Source: Erysipelotrichaceae bacterium (lineage in GTDB: Bacteria > Bacillota_I > Bacilli_A > Erysipelotrichales > Erysipelotrichaceae). From it: DNA of 40,278 nucleotides. A model generated the notes under the pieces. It had not been told where the DNA came from, made no database searches, and saw only the letters and a list, made by a program, of their open reading frames with translations. Positions 7,965 to 16,588 of this stretch are shown here, one piece after another. The translations under genes and the position numbers were made by a program. How positions within the stretch are numbered: position 1 is the stretch's first letter; the number at the start of each line of letters is the position of its first letter. Where the stretch lies: assembly GCA_030528645.1 (NCBI GenBank), contig JAUMYM010000003.1, forward strand, positions 105,521-145,798. Direction: 5' to 3'.

Positions 7965-9035
7965 ATGAATATTATTATGGTTGCTGGAGGAACAGGTGGT
8001 CATATCTATCCAGCGTTAGCCTTAGCGGATAAGTTAGTAGAATATCATCACAATGTAACATTTATGGGTAGTTCATCGAGAATGGAAAGTAACATCATTC
8101 CAAGTCATAACTATCCATTTATTGCGTTAAATATCAAGAATTATGCTGGAGTTAAAGGGCGCTTTAAAACACTTTGGAATCTAGTAAAAGTCCAAAAAGA
8201 AGTAAAAGAACTCTTTCGAAAAGAAAAACCAGATTTAGTCATTGGCTTTGGAAATTATATCAGTGTGCCTGTTATTCTTGCGGCTAAGTCCTTGCATATT
8301 AAAACCATTATCCATGAACAAAATTCACAATTTGGTAAGGCTAATTTGTTTTTAGCACGTTTTGTAGATTTGGTTATTGGTAGTTATCCTGAGAATGTAA
8401 AACAATGTTCTAAAACAAAAGTGTTAGGGAATCCTCGAGGTTCGAAATTATATGAATATCCAAAAGATGTATCATGCTTGAAGGATTATGGACTTGATCC
8501 GAACAAAAAAACTGTGTTATTTGTAATGGGATCTTTAGGTTCAAGTAGTGTAAATGAACATATGTTAGAAGTCTTAAAGGAGTTAGAACATGAAGAGTTT
8601 CAAGTGTTATATGTAACAGGGGAAAAAGGCTATGATGCATTTATAGAAAAGTATCAAGGGAATAGTCGTATTAAAGTTGTAAAGTATATTGATGGCTTAA
8701 AAGTGATGAAGGCGGTCGATTTAATTGTTTGTCGAGCAGGCGCTACAACGCTTAGTGAAATTACGGCATGTGGGCTTGCCAGTATTACCATTCCAAGTCC
8801 TTATGTTCCAGGAAATCATCAGTATCACAATGCTATGGCACTACATCATAAACAAGCAAGTATTTGTGTTTTAGAAAAAGAGTTACAAAAAGACATTTTA
8901 GCTAACTTAATTAAGGAATTGATTTATGATGATTTACGTTTGGAAAAACTAAAAAGGAATGCATTAAAATTTGGCTATCCATGTGCAATTAATGATATAA
9001 TAGATGAGATAAATAAGGTTACAAAGGTGAAATAA
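7965..9035 (+). CDS. murG: UDP-GlcNAc:undecaprenyl-PP-MurNAc-pentapeptide GlcNAc transferase (lipid II synthase)
   Basis: MurG adds GlcNAc from UDP-GlcNAc to lipid I, making lipid II at the inner face of the membrane. The 356-residue protein has the GT-B fold with the N-terminal glycine-rich loop GGTGGHIYPALALA (residues 7-20), the second loop MGSSSRMESNIIP, and the G.GNYISVPVI and IHEQNSQFGKAN segments. The C-terminal donor half has GSLGSSSVNEHM, CRAGATTLSEITACG and SPYVPGNHQYHNA, all standard MurG motifs. The ribosome site AGGAGG lies 6 bases before the ATG. It precedes murB by 3 bases, giving the partial dcw order murG-murB-divIB; ftsW, ftsA and ftsZ are not here. Confidence 0.97.
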   Translation: MNIIMVAGGTGGHIYPALALADKLVEYHHNVTFMGSSSRMESNIIPSHNYPFIALNIKNYAGVKGRFKTLWNLVKVQKEVKELFRKEKPDLVIGFGNYISVPVILAAKSLHIKTIIHEQNSQFGKANLFLARFVDLVIGSYPENVKQCSKTKVLGNPRGSKLYEYPKDVSCLKDYGLDPNKKTVLFVMGSLGSSSVNEHMLEVLKELEHEEFQVLYVTGEKGYDAFIEKYQGNSRIKVVKYIDGLKVMKAVDLIVCRAGATTLSEITACGLASITIPSPYVPGNHQYHNAMALHHKQASICVLEKELQKDILANLIKELIYDDLRLEKLKRNALKFGYPCAINDIIDEINKVTKVK

Positions 9036-9038
9036 ACA

Positions 9039-9935
9039 ATGAATTTATTTGAAAAATTAAATGTATATGGAGATGTATTGGAAAACAAATCCTTTAAAGA
9101 ACTTACAACTTTAAAAATAGGTGGGAATGCTGCCTATGTTGTCTATCCTTACAACCTGTTATCTTTAAGTGAAGTGTTACGTATTATTAAAGAAGAAAAC
9201 AAACCGTTTAAATTGATTGGTAAGGGAAGTAATTTATTATGTGGTGATGATTTTTATGATGGTGTGATTATCAAATTAGATCGTCATTTAAATGAATTTT
9301 ATTTTGAAGGTACAACGTTAGTTGCACAAGCAGGTTGTTCCATTATTCAAGTGGCGATGGAAAGTATGCGTATGTCCTTATCTGGATTAGAGTTTGCAAG
9401 CGGTATTCCAGGAACGGTTGGAGGAACCATCTATATGAATGCAGGTGCTTATAAATCTTCCATGAAAGATGTGGTAAGTGAAGTGTTTGTCTATCGTGAT
9501 GGAAAGCTTGAATGGATTAGTAATGAAGAATGTGAGTTTCATTATCGTCATTCTATTTTCCAAAGTCATGATGATTGGATTGTCTTAGCGGTACGTTATC
9601 ATTTACAGCATAAAGAAAAAGAATTAATTTTTAATTTAATCGAAGAGCGTAAAAAACGTCGTATAGAATCACAACCATTGAATTTTCCAAGTGCCGGTAG
9701 TGTGTTTCGTAATCCAAATGAAATGGCATCTTGGCAAGTGATTGAGGCGATTGGTTATCGAGGCAAACAAATTGGTGGAGCTCGTGTAAGTGATAAACAT
9801 GGTAATTTCATTGTTAATGTTAAACAAGCTTCTTGTAAAGATTTTTTAACCTTAGTACATGAGATTCAAGAGAAAGCGAAAGAAAAATTTAATATTGACT
9901 TAGTGATGGAAGTGGAGAAATTTAATTGCAATTAA
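9039..9935 (+). CDS. murB: UDP-N-acetylenolpyruvoylglucosamine reductase
   Basis: This FAD enzyme reduces UDP-GlcNAc-enolpyruvate to UDP-MurNAc with NADPH in the cytosol. The 298-residue length is that of the short type II MurB of Gram-positives. The FAD-binding half has TTLKIGGNAAYVVYP, LIGKGSNLLCGDDFYDGVII and GLEFASGIPGTVGGTIYMNA. The substrate half has SAGSVFRNP, whose serine is the expected proton donor, GGARVSDKHGNFIVN and a terminal Glu-containing segment, DLVMEVEKF. It starts 3 bases after the murG stop and its end overlaps the TTG start of divIB by 10 bases, so the three genes form one operon. Confidence 0.96.
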   Translation: MNLFEKLNVYGDVLENKSFKELTTLKIGGNAAYVVYPYNLLSLSEVLRIIKEENKPFKLIGKGSNLLCGDDFYDGVIIKLDRHLNEFYFEGTTLVAQAGCSIIQVAMESMRMSLSGLEFASGIPGTVGGTIYMNAGAYKSSMKDVVSEVFVYRDGKLEWISNEECEFHYRHSIFQSHDDWIVLAVRYHLQHKEKELIFNLIEERKKRRIESQPLNFPSAGSVFRNPNEMASWQVIEAIGYRGKQIGGARVSDKHGNFIVNVKQASCKDFLTLVHEIQEKAKEKFNIDLVMEVEKFNCN

Positions 9936-10765
9936 GTGAAGAAAAGATTCCGATGGAATCTACACAGGTCATTCTTGATAAACGCAAACAAATTCGTAAA
10001 AAAATAAAGAATAAAGGTATTAAAAATCGATTATTTCTTTTAGGAGTTATTTTTACTATTGTGTTAATGAGTATCATGTATTTTTTTAGTGAAGCAAGTA
10101 ATGTTTATAAAGTACATGTTGTTGGTAATGACTATATTTCAAAGGAAGAAATTATTGCCTATTCCAAGATTAAAAAAAATAGTAAGTATTTATTTGTACA
10201 AGATTTTCTTGTAACACAGAATGTCAATAAGCACCCATTCATTCTCAATAGCTATGTTACTCATAAGCGATACAATGTCATAAACATTGAAGTAGTGGAG
10301 CGTAAACCCTTTGCTTATCGAGTGAGTGATGAAATTATAGTATATACTACAGATTATAAAGAAGTTGTTGTTGAGTTTGAAAATGAACTTTTAGCTCGGT
10401 TACCAATGATTGCAGGTTTTGAAGATAAAGAGGTTATGAAAGAAGTTGGAAAGTCATTTGATGAAGTAAAAGAGTATATTATAAGCTCCATTGCTTTAAT
10501 TACACAGTATCCTCAAAGTTATGATCAAAATATGATGCAGTTATTAATGCGTGATGGAAATACGGTATTTGTTAGTATATTTTCAACCGAAGTATTAAAT
10601 CAATACTTTGATATTGTTTCTAGTATAGAGGGTGAAAATAATTGTATTTTCATTGAAGATATTTCAAAAAATGCTTATAAATCAAGATGTCCGTGGGATA
10701 ATTTAGAAGAAAATAAGGAAACGGAAGAAAAAACAGATGAAAATTCTTTCACAAATAATGAGTAA
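9926..10765 (+). CDS. divIB: Cell-division protein DivIB/FtsQ
   Basis: DivIB/FtsQ is a bitopic divisome protein that joins FtsL and DivIC and helps regulate septal wall synthesis. The start is a TTG at 9926 with GGAG 8 bases upstream (9914-9917); the next ATG, at 9953, has no ribosome site. The 279-residue product has a basic cytoplasmic tail (KRKQIRKKIKNKGIKNR), one membrane helix (about residues 36-54), then a POTRA domain beginning VYKVHVVGNDYISKEEIIAYS and a beta domain. It ends in an acidic, disordered tail rich in Glu and Lys, which is common in DivIB. The gene overlaps murB by 10 bases. The sequence is weakly conserved, as is usual for this family, so the call rests on architecture plus context. 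Confidence 0.87.
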   Translation: MQLSEEKIPMESTQVILDKRKQIRKKIKNKGIKNRLFLLGVIFTIVLMSIMYFFSEASNVYKVHVVGNDYISKEEIIAYSKIKKNSKYLFVQDFLVTQNVNKHPFILNSYVTHKRYNVINIEVVERKPFAYRVSDEIIVYTTDYKEVVVEFENELLARLPMIAGFEDKEVMKEVGKSFDEVKEYIISSIALITQYPQSYDQNMMQLLMRDGNTVFVSIFSTEVLNQYFDIVSSIEGENNCIFIEDISKNAYKSRCPWDNLEENKETEEKTDENSFTNNE

Positions 10766-10777
10766 TTTTATTTAATT

Positions 10778-10786
10778 TGTTATAAT
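10778..10786 (+). promoter_or_regulatory. Extended -10 promoter for the Asp23/fakA pair
   Basis: TGTTATAAT with the full TGn extension; no strong -35. Directly downstream, ATATGC-AAA-GCATAT (10785-10799) forms a perfect 6-bp inverted repeat at the predicted transcription start, which could be an operator or chance in AT-rich DNA. Confidence 0.55.
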
Positions 10787-10832
10787 ATGCAAAGCATATG
10801 AATAAATATATGTAATATTTAGGGAGGTAAAT

Positions 10833-11192
10833 ATGTCAATTATTAAAAATACAAGTTTAGGTTCAATAAATATTTCAAATGATGCCATTGCGACTTTAGC
10901 CGGTGGTGTTGTTACAGAGTGCTATGGTGTTGTAGGTATGGCAAGTCAAAAAGTATTTAAAGATGGAATTGCAGTTCTTTTAAAGAAAGATAACTATTCA
11001 AAAGGGGTTGTAGTTCGTTCAAATGGAAATGGTTTAGAGATTGATTTATACATTATTATTAGTTTTGGTGTAAAAGTAACTGAAGTTATTAGTGAAGTAC
11101 AAAAGAAAGTTAAATATGTGTTAGAAAAAACATTAGGCTTAGAAGTTGCAGCTTGTAATGTTTTTGTTCAGGATGTAAGAGTAGTAGAATAG
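10833..11192 (+). CDS. Asp23/Gls24 family protein (YloU type)
   Basis: This 119-residue soluble protein belongs to the alkaline-shock Asp23 family. It shows the usual start (GSINISNDAIATLAGGVVTECYGVVGMAS), a central basic segment and the amphipathic end ISEVQKKVKYVLEKTLGLEV that precedes a valine-rich last strand. YloU-type members sit just upstream of the fatty-acid kinase gene in many Firmicutes; the same order is seen here with a 10-bp gap. Asp23 proteins are linked to cell-envelope stress and membrane association, but the exact job of YloU is unknown. AGGGAGG stands before the ATG. Confidence 0.9.
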   Translation: MSIIKNTSLGSINISNDAIATLAGGVVTECYGVVGMASQKVFKDGIAVLLKKDNYSKGVVVRSNGNGLEIDLYIIISFGVKVTEVISEVQKKVKYVLEKTLGLEVAACNVFVQDVRVVE

Positions 11193-11202
11193 AGAGGGTC
11201 TA

Positions 11203-12840
11203 ATGAAAACTTTAAATGGTCTTATTTTTAAGGAAATGCTACAAAGTGGTGCCAATCATTTATATAACGTGCATCATGAAATAGATGCTTTAAATGTATT
11301 TCCAGTTCCTGATGGTGATACAGGAACCAATATGTCAATGACATTTTCAAGTGGGACAAAAAATGCAATTGACAGCTATAGTGAAGAATTAAATGTTATC
11401 GCTAAGGCATTATCAAAAGGATTACTTATGGGGGCACGTGGTAACTCTGGAGTAATTACTTCACAAATTTTCCGTGGTTTTTATCAAGCAATTGAAGATA
11501 AAGTTGAAATCAACGCATTGGAATTTGCACAGGCGTTAGATAATGGTGCAAAGGTTGCGTATAAAGCAGTTATGCGTCCAGTGGAAGGTACAATTCTTAC
11601 GGTGATACGTGAGGCAAGTTATTATACACTTGAAGAGGTAAAAGTTACTCCGGACATTACAATTCAAGAATGTGTAGGTTTATTTATTAAACATGCCACA
11701 GTATCTTTGGATCACACACCAGAATTATTACCGGTTTTAAAAGAAGTTGGTGTAGTGGATAGTGGTGGTGCTGGTTTATTAGCGATTTTTAAAGGTTTTG
11801 CTTCTTATTTAAATGGAAAGCCAGTAGAGTCTTTAGGTAAACAAGAATCTGTTTCAAGTACTTTAGCGGATGTGGAACATGATGAATATGGATATTGTAC
11901 AGAATTTATTATTCGTTTAAATGATGATAAGTTACATACATTTAAAGAAGAAAAACTTAAAAAATCATTATCAGAAATTGGTAATTCTTTAGTTGTGGTA
12001 CAAGATGAAGAATTGGTAAAAGTACACGTTCATACATTAACACCTGGAGAAGCTTTAAATATTGGACAACGTTATGGTGAGTTTGTTAAGTTAAAAATTG
12101 AAAACATGCAGGAGCAACATGATAATTTAGGGCACAATAAAGATTCTATTGTTGGTGTAGATGATAAAAAGAATCAAAAGAGTAAGTATGCTTTAATTTC
12201 AGTTGCAGCAGGGGATGGCTTAGTCAACTTATTTAAGGAATTAAGATGTGATCATGTAATTTCAGGTGGTCAAACAATGAATCCTTCTACAGAAGATTTT
12301 GTTGCAGCTATTAAAAAAGTAAATGCGGAACATATTTTCTTGCTTCCTAATAATTCGAATATTATTATGGCTGCTAAGCAAGCAGCAACGATTCTTGAAG
12401 ACTGTGATATTCACGTGATTGAAACAAGAACTTTGCCGGAAGGGATTAGTGCTTGTTTAATGTTTAATCCTGAATTGGATGTTGAAGCAAATCTAAATGA
12501 AATGAAAGAGGCTGTTTCAAGAGTAGTTACAGGACAAGTGACGTATGCGATTAAAGATACAACGTTTGAAGGATTGAATATCAATAAAGGAGATTATATG
12601 GCCATTCTTGGTAAAAAGATTGTGGTAAGTAATCCTGATAAAATGCAAGTATTATTGACATTGTTAGATGAATTATTAAAAACAGAAGGTGCTGAATTAC
12701 TTACTGTTTTAAAAGGTGAAGATGCTAGTGAAGAGGAATTAAACTGCATTTTAGAGTATATTGAAGCACATTCAGATGTAGAAGTAGAAGTACATCATGG
12801 AAATCAGCCGGTATATTCGTTTGTATTTGGTATCGAATAA
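11203..12840 (+). CDS. fakA: Fatty-acid kinase ATP-binding subunit FakA (YloV, DAK2 domain)
   Basis: FakA phosphorylates fatty acids carried by a FakB protein, giving acyl-phosphate for phospholipid synthesis. The 545-residue length fits. The N-terminal ~200 residues form the DhaL-like kinase domain, with the nucleotide/Mg motif NVFPVPDGDTGTNMSMTF (residues 29-46), GARGNSGVITSQIFRG and VVDSGGAGLLAIF. A middle domain and a C-terminal DegV-like part (from about residue 320) follow, as in YloV proteins. It is followed by a clear terminator. The partner FakB (DegV family) is not in this window. Older annotations call this a dihydroxyacetone kinase-like protein. Confidence 0.92.
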   Translation: MKTLNGLIFKEMLQSGANHLYNVHHEIDALNVFPVPDGDTGTNMSMTFSSGTKNAIDSYSEELNVIAKALSKGLLMGARGNSGVITSQIFRGFYQAIEDKVEINALEFAQALDNGAKVAYKAVMRPVEGTILTVIREASYYTLEEVKVTPDITIQECVGLFIKHATVSLDHTPELLPVLKEVGVVDSGGAGLLAIFKGFASYLNGKPVESLGKQESVSSTLADVEHDEYGYCTEFIIRLNDDKLHTFKEEKLKKSLSEIGNSLVVVQDEELVKVHVHTLTPGEALNIGQRYGEFVKLKIENMQEQHDNLGHNKDSIVGVDDKKNQKSKYALISVAAGDGLVNLFKELRCDHVISGGQTMNPSTEDFVAAIKKVNAEHIFLLPNNSNIIMAAKQAATILEDCDIHVIETRTLPEGISACLMFNPELDVEANLNEMKEAVSRVVTGQVTYAIKDTTFEGLNINKGDYMAILGKKIVVSNPDKMQVLLTLLDELLKTEGAELLTVLKGEDASEEELNCILEYIEAHSDVEVEVHHGNQPVYSFVFGIE

Positions 12841-12862
12841 GAAGATGTAAATCTTCTTTTTC
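12839..12862 (+). terminator. Terminator after fakA
   Basis: The 8-bp perfect stem AAGAAGAT / ATCTTCTT (12839-12846 / 12851-12858) with a GTAA loop is followed by TTC ATT. It begins inside the fakA stop codon. The T tract is short, so read-through into recG, 15 bases downstream, is likely. Confidence 0.65.
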
Positions 12863-12877
12863 ATTATGTAAAGAATT

Positions 12878-14890
12878 ATGAAAACATTACAAGATTTGAA
12901 ATTAACAAAATATCGTTATGAAACGTTAAAGAAATTAAATATTAATACAGTAGAAGAACTCTTAATGTATTATCCTTTTCGTTATGAAATTCATGAATAT
13001 ATACCTTATGCCACTTGGAAGGTAAACGATAAGGTCATTATCCATGGAAAAATTGTATCAAGAGCTACTGTTTTTCGTTATGGATATAAAAAAGCAGTGA
13101 CAAGATTTCACTTTGAAGCCGAACAAGAACTCTTTGAAATAGTTTTGTATAATCAACCTTGGATTACGAATTTTAAAGAAGGTACTTACTTAACCATTGT
13201 TGGTAAATATCAAGGGAATCGTAAAATTGTGGCAATGAATTATAATACCAAGTCTTTAAAAGAAAACCTAAAGATTACACCGATATATTCTACAAAAGAA
13301 GGTATTAAACAAACAACCATTAAAGATATCATAGATAAAACCATTCAAACAGTGGAAAGGGATATTACAAATACTGTTCCAAGCAGTTATAGAGAAAAAT
13401 ATCGCTTAATTGATAAGGTAGAAGCTTTAAAAAAGATTCATAATCCGACAAGTCAAGAAGATATTAAACAAAGCTATCGTCATTTAAAGTATGAAGAGTT
13501 CTTACTGTTTTATGTATCTATGATGCTTTTAAAAAAAGAACATTTACAAGAGATGGATAATCAGTTGCTTTTTGATGAAAACAAAGTATATGAAATGATG
13601 TATACACTTCCTTATAGCTTAACCGTGGATCAAATGCAAACAATAAAAGAAGTACTGGAAGACTTAAAGTCATCAAAAACCATGCATCGTTTGGTACAAG
13701 GAGATGTAGGCTGTGGGAAAACGATTGTAGCAATGTTAGCCATGTATGCCTGTGTCTTAGGGCATGGTCAAGCTGCAATGTTAGTTCCAACTGAAATTCT
13801 TGCAAAACAACACTATGAATCAATTGTACAGTTTTTCAATGCTTCAAAGGTAAGCGTTGAAGTTTTATATAGTTCTTTACCAACAAGTGAAAAGAAACGG
13901 ATTTTAAATGCCTTAGAAAAAAAAGAAGTTGATATTTTAATCGGTACACATTCTTTGTTTCAGGAACAAGTTCTTTTTGCAGATTTAAGATTGGTTGTAG
14001 CGGATGAACAACATCGTTTTGGTGTTATGCAACGACGTAAAATGGTAAATAAAGGTAGTAAAGTTAATTTTTTACTAATGAGTGCAACACCAATACCTAG
14101 AACATTAGCGAGTGTTCTTTATGGAGATTTAGACGTTTCCACCATCCATTCTATGCCTAGTAATCGTAAAGGTGTCATTACAAAATTAGTGCAAAAAAAC
14201 TCTATTTTACCTATTTATAATGAACTTTTAGATATTTTAAAATTAGGACAACAAGTCTATGTAGTATGTCCGGCGATTGATGAAAATGAACAGTTTGATG
14301 CAAGAAATGTTTACGATATATTTACTAAACTTTCAAATGAATTTAAAGATGTCGCTCAGGTTTCCTTGTTACATGGTAAAATGTCCTTGTATGAAAAAGA
14401 ACAAGTGATGCACTTGTTTAAAGAGAATAAAGTACAGATTTTAGTTTCCACAACTGTAATTGAAGTTGGAATTAATGTAGAGAATGCAACCTGTATGATT
14501 ATTTATGACGCTCATCGTTTTGGTTTAAGTCAACTTCATCAATTACGTGGTAGAGTTGTAAGAGGACAACATTTAGGGCATTGTTATTTACTAACCAATA
14601 GTAAAGATGAACAGGCGTTAAAGCGCTTAGATATTTTAACCAAAACAACAAATGGATTTGAATTATCACTAGAAGATTTAAAAATTCGAGGTCCGGGTGA
14701 TCTTTTAGGCTATCGTCAAAGTGGCTTACCATCCTTTATTTTAGGAAACATTTTTGAAGATAGTAAGATTATTGAAACAAGTAAAAAAGATGCCTTAGAG
14801 ATTTTAAATCACCTAGAAATAAAAGAAAATAAAATCCTAGTGGATCAAATAAAAAAACGTCTAAAAGAAAGTATAGAAATGTTAGATTGA
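12878..14890 (+). CDS. recG: ATP-dependent DNA helicase RecG
   Basis: RecG is a monomeric double-strand DNA translocase that remodels stalled replication forks and Holliday junctions. The 670-residue protein has the N-terminal wedge/OB domain (YPFRYE near residue 33, then the KVIIHGKIVS strands) and two RecA-like helicase domains. Walker A is GDVGCGKT (residues 275-282), motif II is DEQH (376-379, followed by RFGV), and motif III is MSATPIPRTLA. The second domain has STTVIEVGINVENA and QLRGRVVRG, and the TRG-motif region follows near FELSLEDLKIRGPGDLLG. The ATG at 12878 has only a weak ribosome site (AAAGA), but no better start exists and the N-terminus aligns with the family. It is 7 bases from rnc. 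Confidence 0.97.
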   Translation: MKTLQDLKLTKYRYETLKKLNINTVEELLMYYPFRYEIHEYIPYATWKVNDKVIIHGKIVSRATVFRYGYKKAVTRFHFEAEQELFEIVLYNQPWITNFKEGTYLTIVGKYQGNRKIVAMNYNTKSLKENLKITPIYSTKEGIKQTTIKDIIDKTIQTVERDITNTVPSSYREKYRLIDKVEALKKIHNPTSQEDIKQSYRHLKYEEFLLFYVSMMLLKKEHLQEMDNQLLFDENKVYEMMYTLPYSLTVDQMQTIKEVLEDLKSSKTMHRLVQGDVGCGKTIVAMLAMYACVLGHGQAAMLVPTEILAKQHYESIVQFFNASKVSVEVLYSSLPTSEKKRILNALEKKEVDILIGTHSLFQEQVLFADLRLVVADEQHRFGVMQRRKMVNKGSKVNFLLMSATPIPRTLASVLYGDLDVSTIHSMPSNRKGVITKLVQKNSILPIYNELLDILKLGQQVYVVCPAIDENEQFDARNVYDIFTKLSNEFKDVAQVSLLHGKMSLYEKEQVMHLFKENKVQILVSTTVIEVGINVENATCMIIYDAHRFGLSQLHQLRGRVVRGQHLGHCYLLTNSKDEQALKRLDILTKTTNGFELSLEDLKIRGPGDLLGYRQSGLPSFILGNIFEDSKIIETSKKDALEILNHLEIKENKILVDQIKKRLKESIEMLD

Positions 14891-14897
14891 GGATATT

Positions 14898-15581
14898 ATG
14901 AAGTTAGTTGAATTTTTTAAATTAAAAGATATTGAAATAAAAAATATCGAATTGATTAAACAAGCATTTATACATTCAAGCTATGTTAATGAACATAAAT
15001 ATACGGTCATTCAAGATAATGAACGTTTAGAATTTATGGGAGATGCAGTGTTACAGTTGTGGACTTCGGAACATTTATATAAGTTAGAACCACAGCTTGC
15101 GGAAGGGCAAATGACAACCTTACGTGCTAAGTTGGTAAATGAGACATCCTTAGCGAATTGTGCACGTACCTTAGGCTTAAGTCCATTTTTAATGTTGGGA
15201 CAAGGCGAAGAAAAAACTGGTGGTCGAAATCGGGATTCTATCTTAGCCGATACGTTTGAAGCAATGCTTGGAGCTTTGTATTTAGATTCCGGCATGAAGG
15301 CGGTGGATTGTATCTTGAATGAAGTGATGTTGCCATTTATTTTAAATCATGAAACTTTGGTGTTTCATGACTATAAAACAAAGTTACAAGAATATATACA
15401 GGCAGATAATCGAAAAACAGTTGTTTATGAGGTGGTTCATACAGAAGGGCCAAGTAATAATCCGTGTTTTGAAGTAGTGGTTAAAGTAGATGACATTGTA
15501 TTAGGTAAAGGGATTGGAAACAGTAAAAAGAAGGCAGAACAAAACGCTGCTAAAGATGCGTTTGATAAGATGGTGAGATGA
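14898..15581 (+). CDS. rnc: Ribonuclease III
   Basis: RNase III cuts double-stranded RNA and processes the rRNA precursor. The 227-residue protein has the RIII signature NERLEFMGDAVLQLW, with the metal-binding E45 and D49, and the second catalytic pair D118 and E121 in DTFEAMLGALYLDSG. The C-terminal ~70 residues form a double-stranded-RNA-binding domain (DYKTKLQEYIQ start, then GIGNSKKKAEQNAAKDAF). GAGG precedes the ATG by 6 bases. In many Firmicutes rnc is followed by smc and ftsY; here its stop overlaps the galM start by 4 bases (ATGATG), which is unusual. Confidence 0.97.
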   Translation: MKLVEFFKLKDIEIKNIELIKQAFIHSSYVNEHKYTVIQDNERLEFMGDAVLQLWTSEHLYKLEPQLAEGQMTTLRAKLVNETSLANCARTLGLSPFLMLGQGEEKTGGRNRDSILADTFEAMLGALYLDSGMKAVDCILNEVMLPFILNHETLVFHDYKTKLQEYIQADNRKTVVYEVVHTEGPSNNPCFEVVVKVDDIVLGKGIGNSKKKAEQNAAKDAFDKMVR

Positions 15582-16588
15582 TGAAAACATTTGGTAAATT
15601 AAAACATGGTAATGATGCGTATGTTTACGCATTAAGTAATGCATACATCAAAATTGAAGTTTGTAATTATGGAGCAACGTTAACTCGCTTTATTGATTTA
15701 AGTGACGGTAAAGATGTAGTTTTATGGTTTGATGACGTTTCTAAATATGAAAAAAGTGACACCTGTATGGGACAAACGATTGGTCGTGTAGCCAATCGTA
15801 TTGAAAAGGGTCAATTTACATTAAATGGAAAACAATATCAACTTGATTGCAATAACAATGGTAATAGTTTGCATGGTGGACTTTCCGGTTTACATACTGT
15901 TGTATTTGATGTAGAGGTAAAGGGCAATGAAATTATTTGTCATTACCTAAGTAAAGATCAAGAAAGTCACTATCCAGGGAATATGGATATTTATATTCGA
16001 TACCGTTTGGTTGATCGTAAAGTCATCATTGAATATGAAGCGACTAGTGATCAAGATACTTTATGTAGCTTAACAAATCATTCTTATTTTAATTTATCAG
16101 ATGAAGCGACCATTGAACATCATGATTTAAAAATTGATGCGGATGCGATTGGTATGGTGGATGCCAATGGATTAACCTTACCAACTATATTGCCAGTATT
16201 AAACACGCCATTTGATTTTAAAGAATATAAATCTTTGAAAACGGTATTAAATGATCAACATGAACAACTTGTTTTAGCGAATCATGGTCTTGATCATAAC
16301 TTTATTTTAAACAATAAAGAGTTGAGTTTGGTCGCTAGTTTAAAGTACCAAAATAAAGTATTAAATGTGTATTCTGATTTGCATCACATGCATGTATATA
16401 CAGCCAACTATATGCATGAATTAAATGCAAATGGTAATATTGATTATTTAAAACATGCTGGAATTGCCTTTGAAACCCAGTTTTATCCTAACGCAATCAA
16501 TAACCAAATGTTTGAACAACCAATATTACGTAAGAATGAACAATATAAAAGTCAGACCATTTTTGAATTGGTACAGGAGGGAAAATGA
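15578..16588 (+). CDS. galM: Aldose 1-epimerase (galactose mutarotase)
   Basis: GalM interconverts alpha and beta anomers of galactose or glucose, feeding the alpha form to galactokinase. The 336-residue protein fits the family. It shows GRVANRIEKGQFTLNGKQYQ, NSLHGG (the first substrate His), NHSYFNLS with the second His (H168) and, near the end, the catalytic glutamate E299 in GIAFETQFYPNAIN. The gene begins with ATGATG inside the 3' end of rnc, so its translation is probably coupled to RNase III, and its own stop overlaps galK by 4 bases. It is thus the entry step of a galactose module whose importer lies 2.7 kb downstream. Confidence 0.95.
   Translation: MMKTFGKLKHGNDAYVYALSNAYIKIEVCNYGATLTRFIDLSDGKDVVLWFDDVSKYEKSDTCMGQTIGRVANRIEKGQFTLNGKQYQLDCNNNGNSLHGGLSGLHTVVFDVEVKGNEIICHYLSKDQESHYPGNMDIYIRYRLVDRKVIIEYEATSDQDTLCSLTNHSYFNLSDEATIEHHDLKIDADAIGMVDANGLTLPTILPVLNTPFDFKEYKSLKTVLNDQHEQLVLANHGLDHNFILNNKELSLVASLKYQNKVLNVYSDLHHMHVYTANYMHELNANGNIDYLKHAGIAFETQFYPNAINNQMFEQPILRKNEQYKSQTIFELVQEGK

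Noticed and set aside
13518-13823. Reverse-strand open frame inside recG (and similar ones at 4534-4821, 27074-27265, 28020-28238 and 35954-36241)
   Set aside because: Low-complexity His/Leu/Ser-rich shadows of strong genes, with no ribosome site and no family features.
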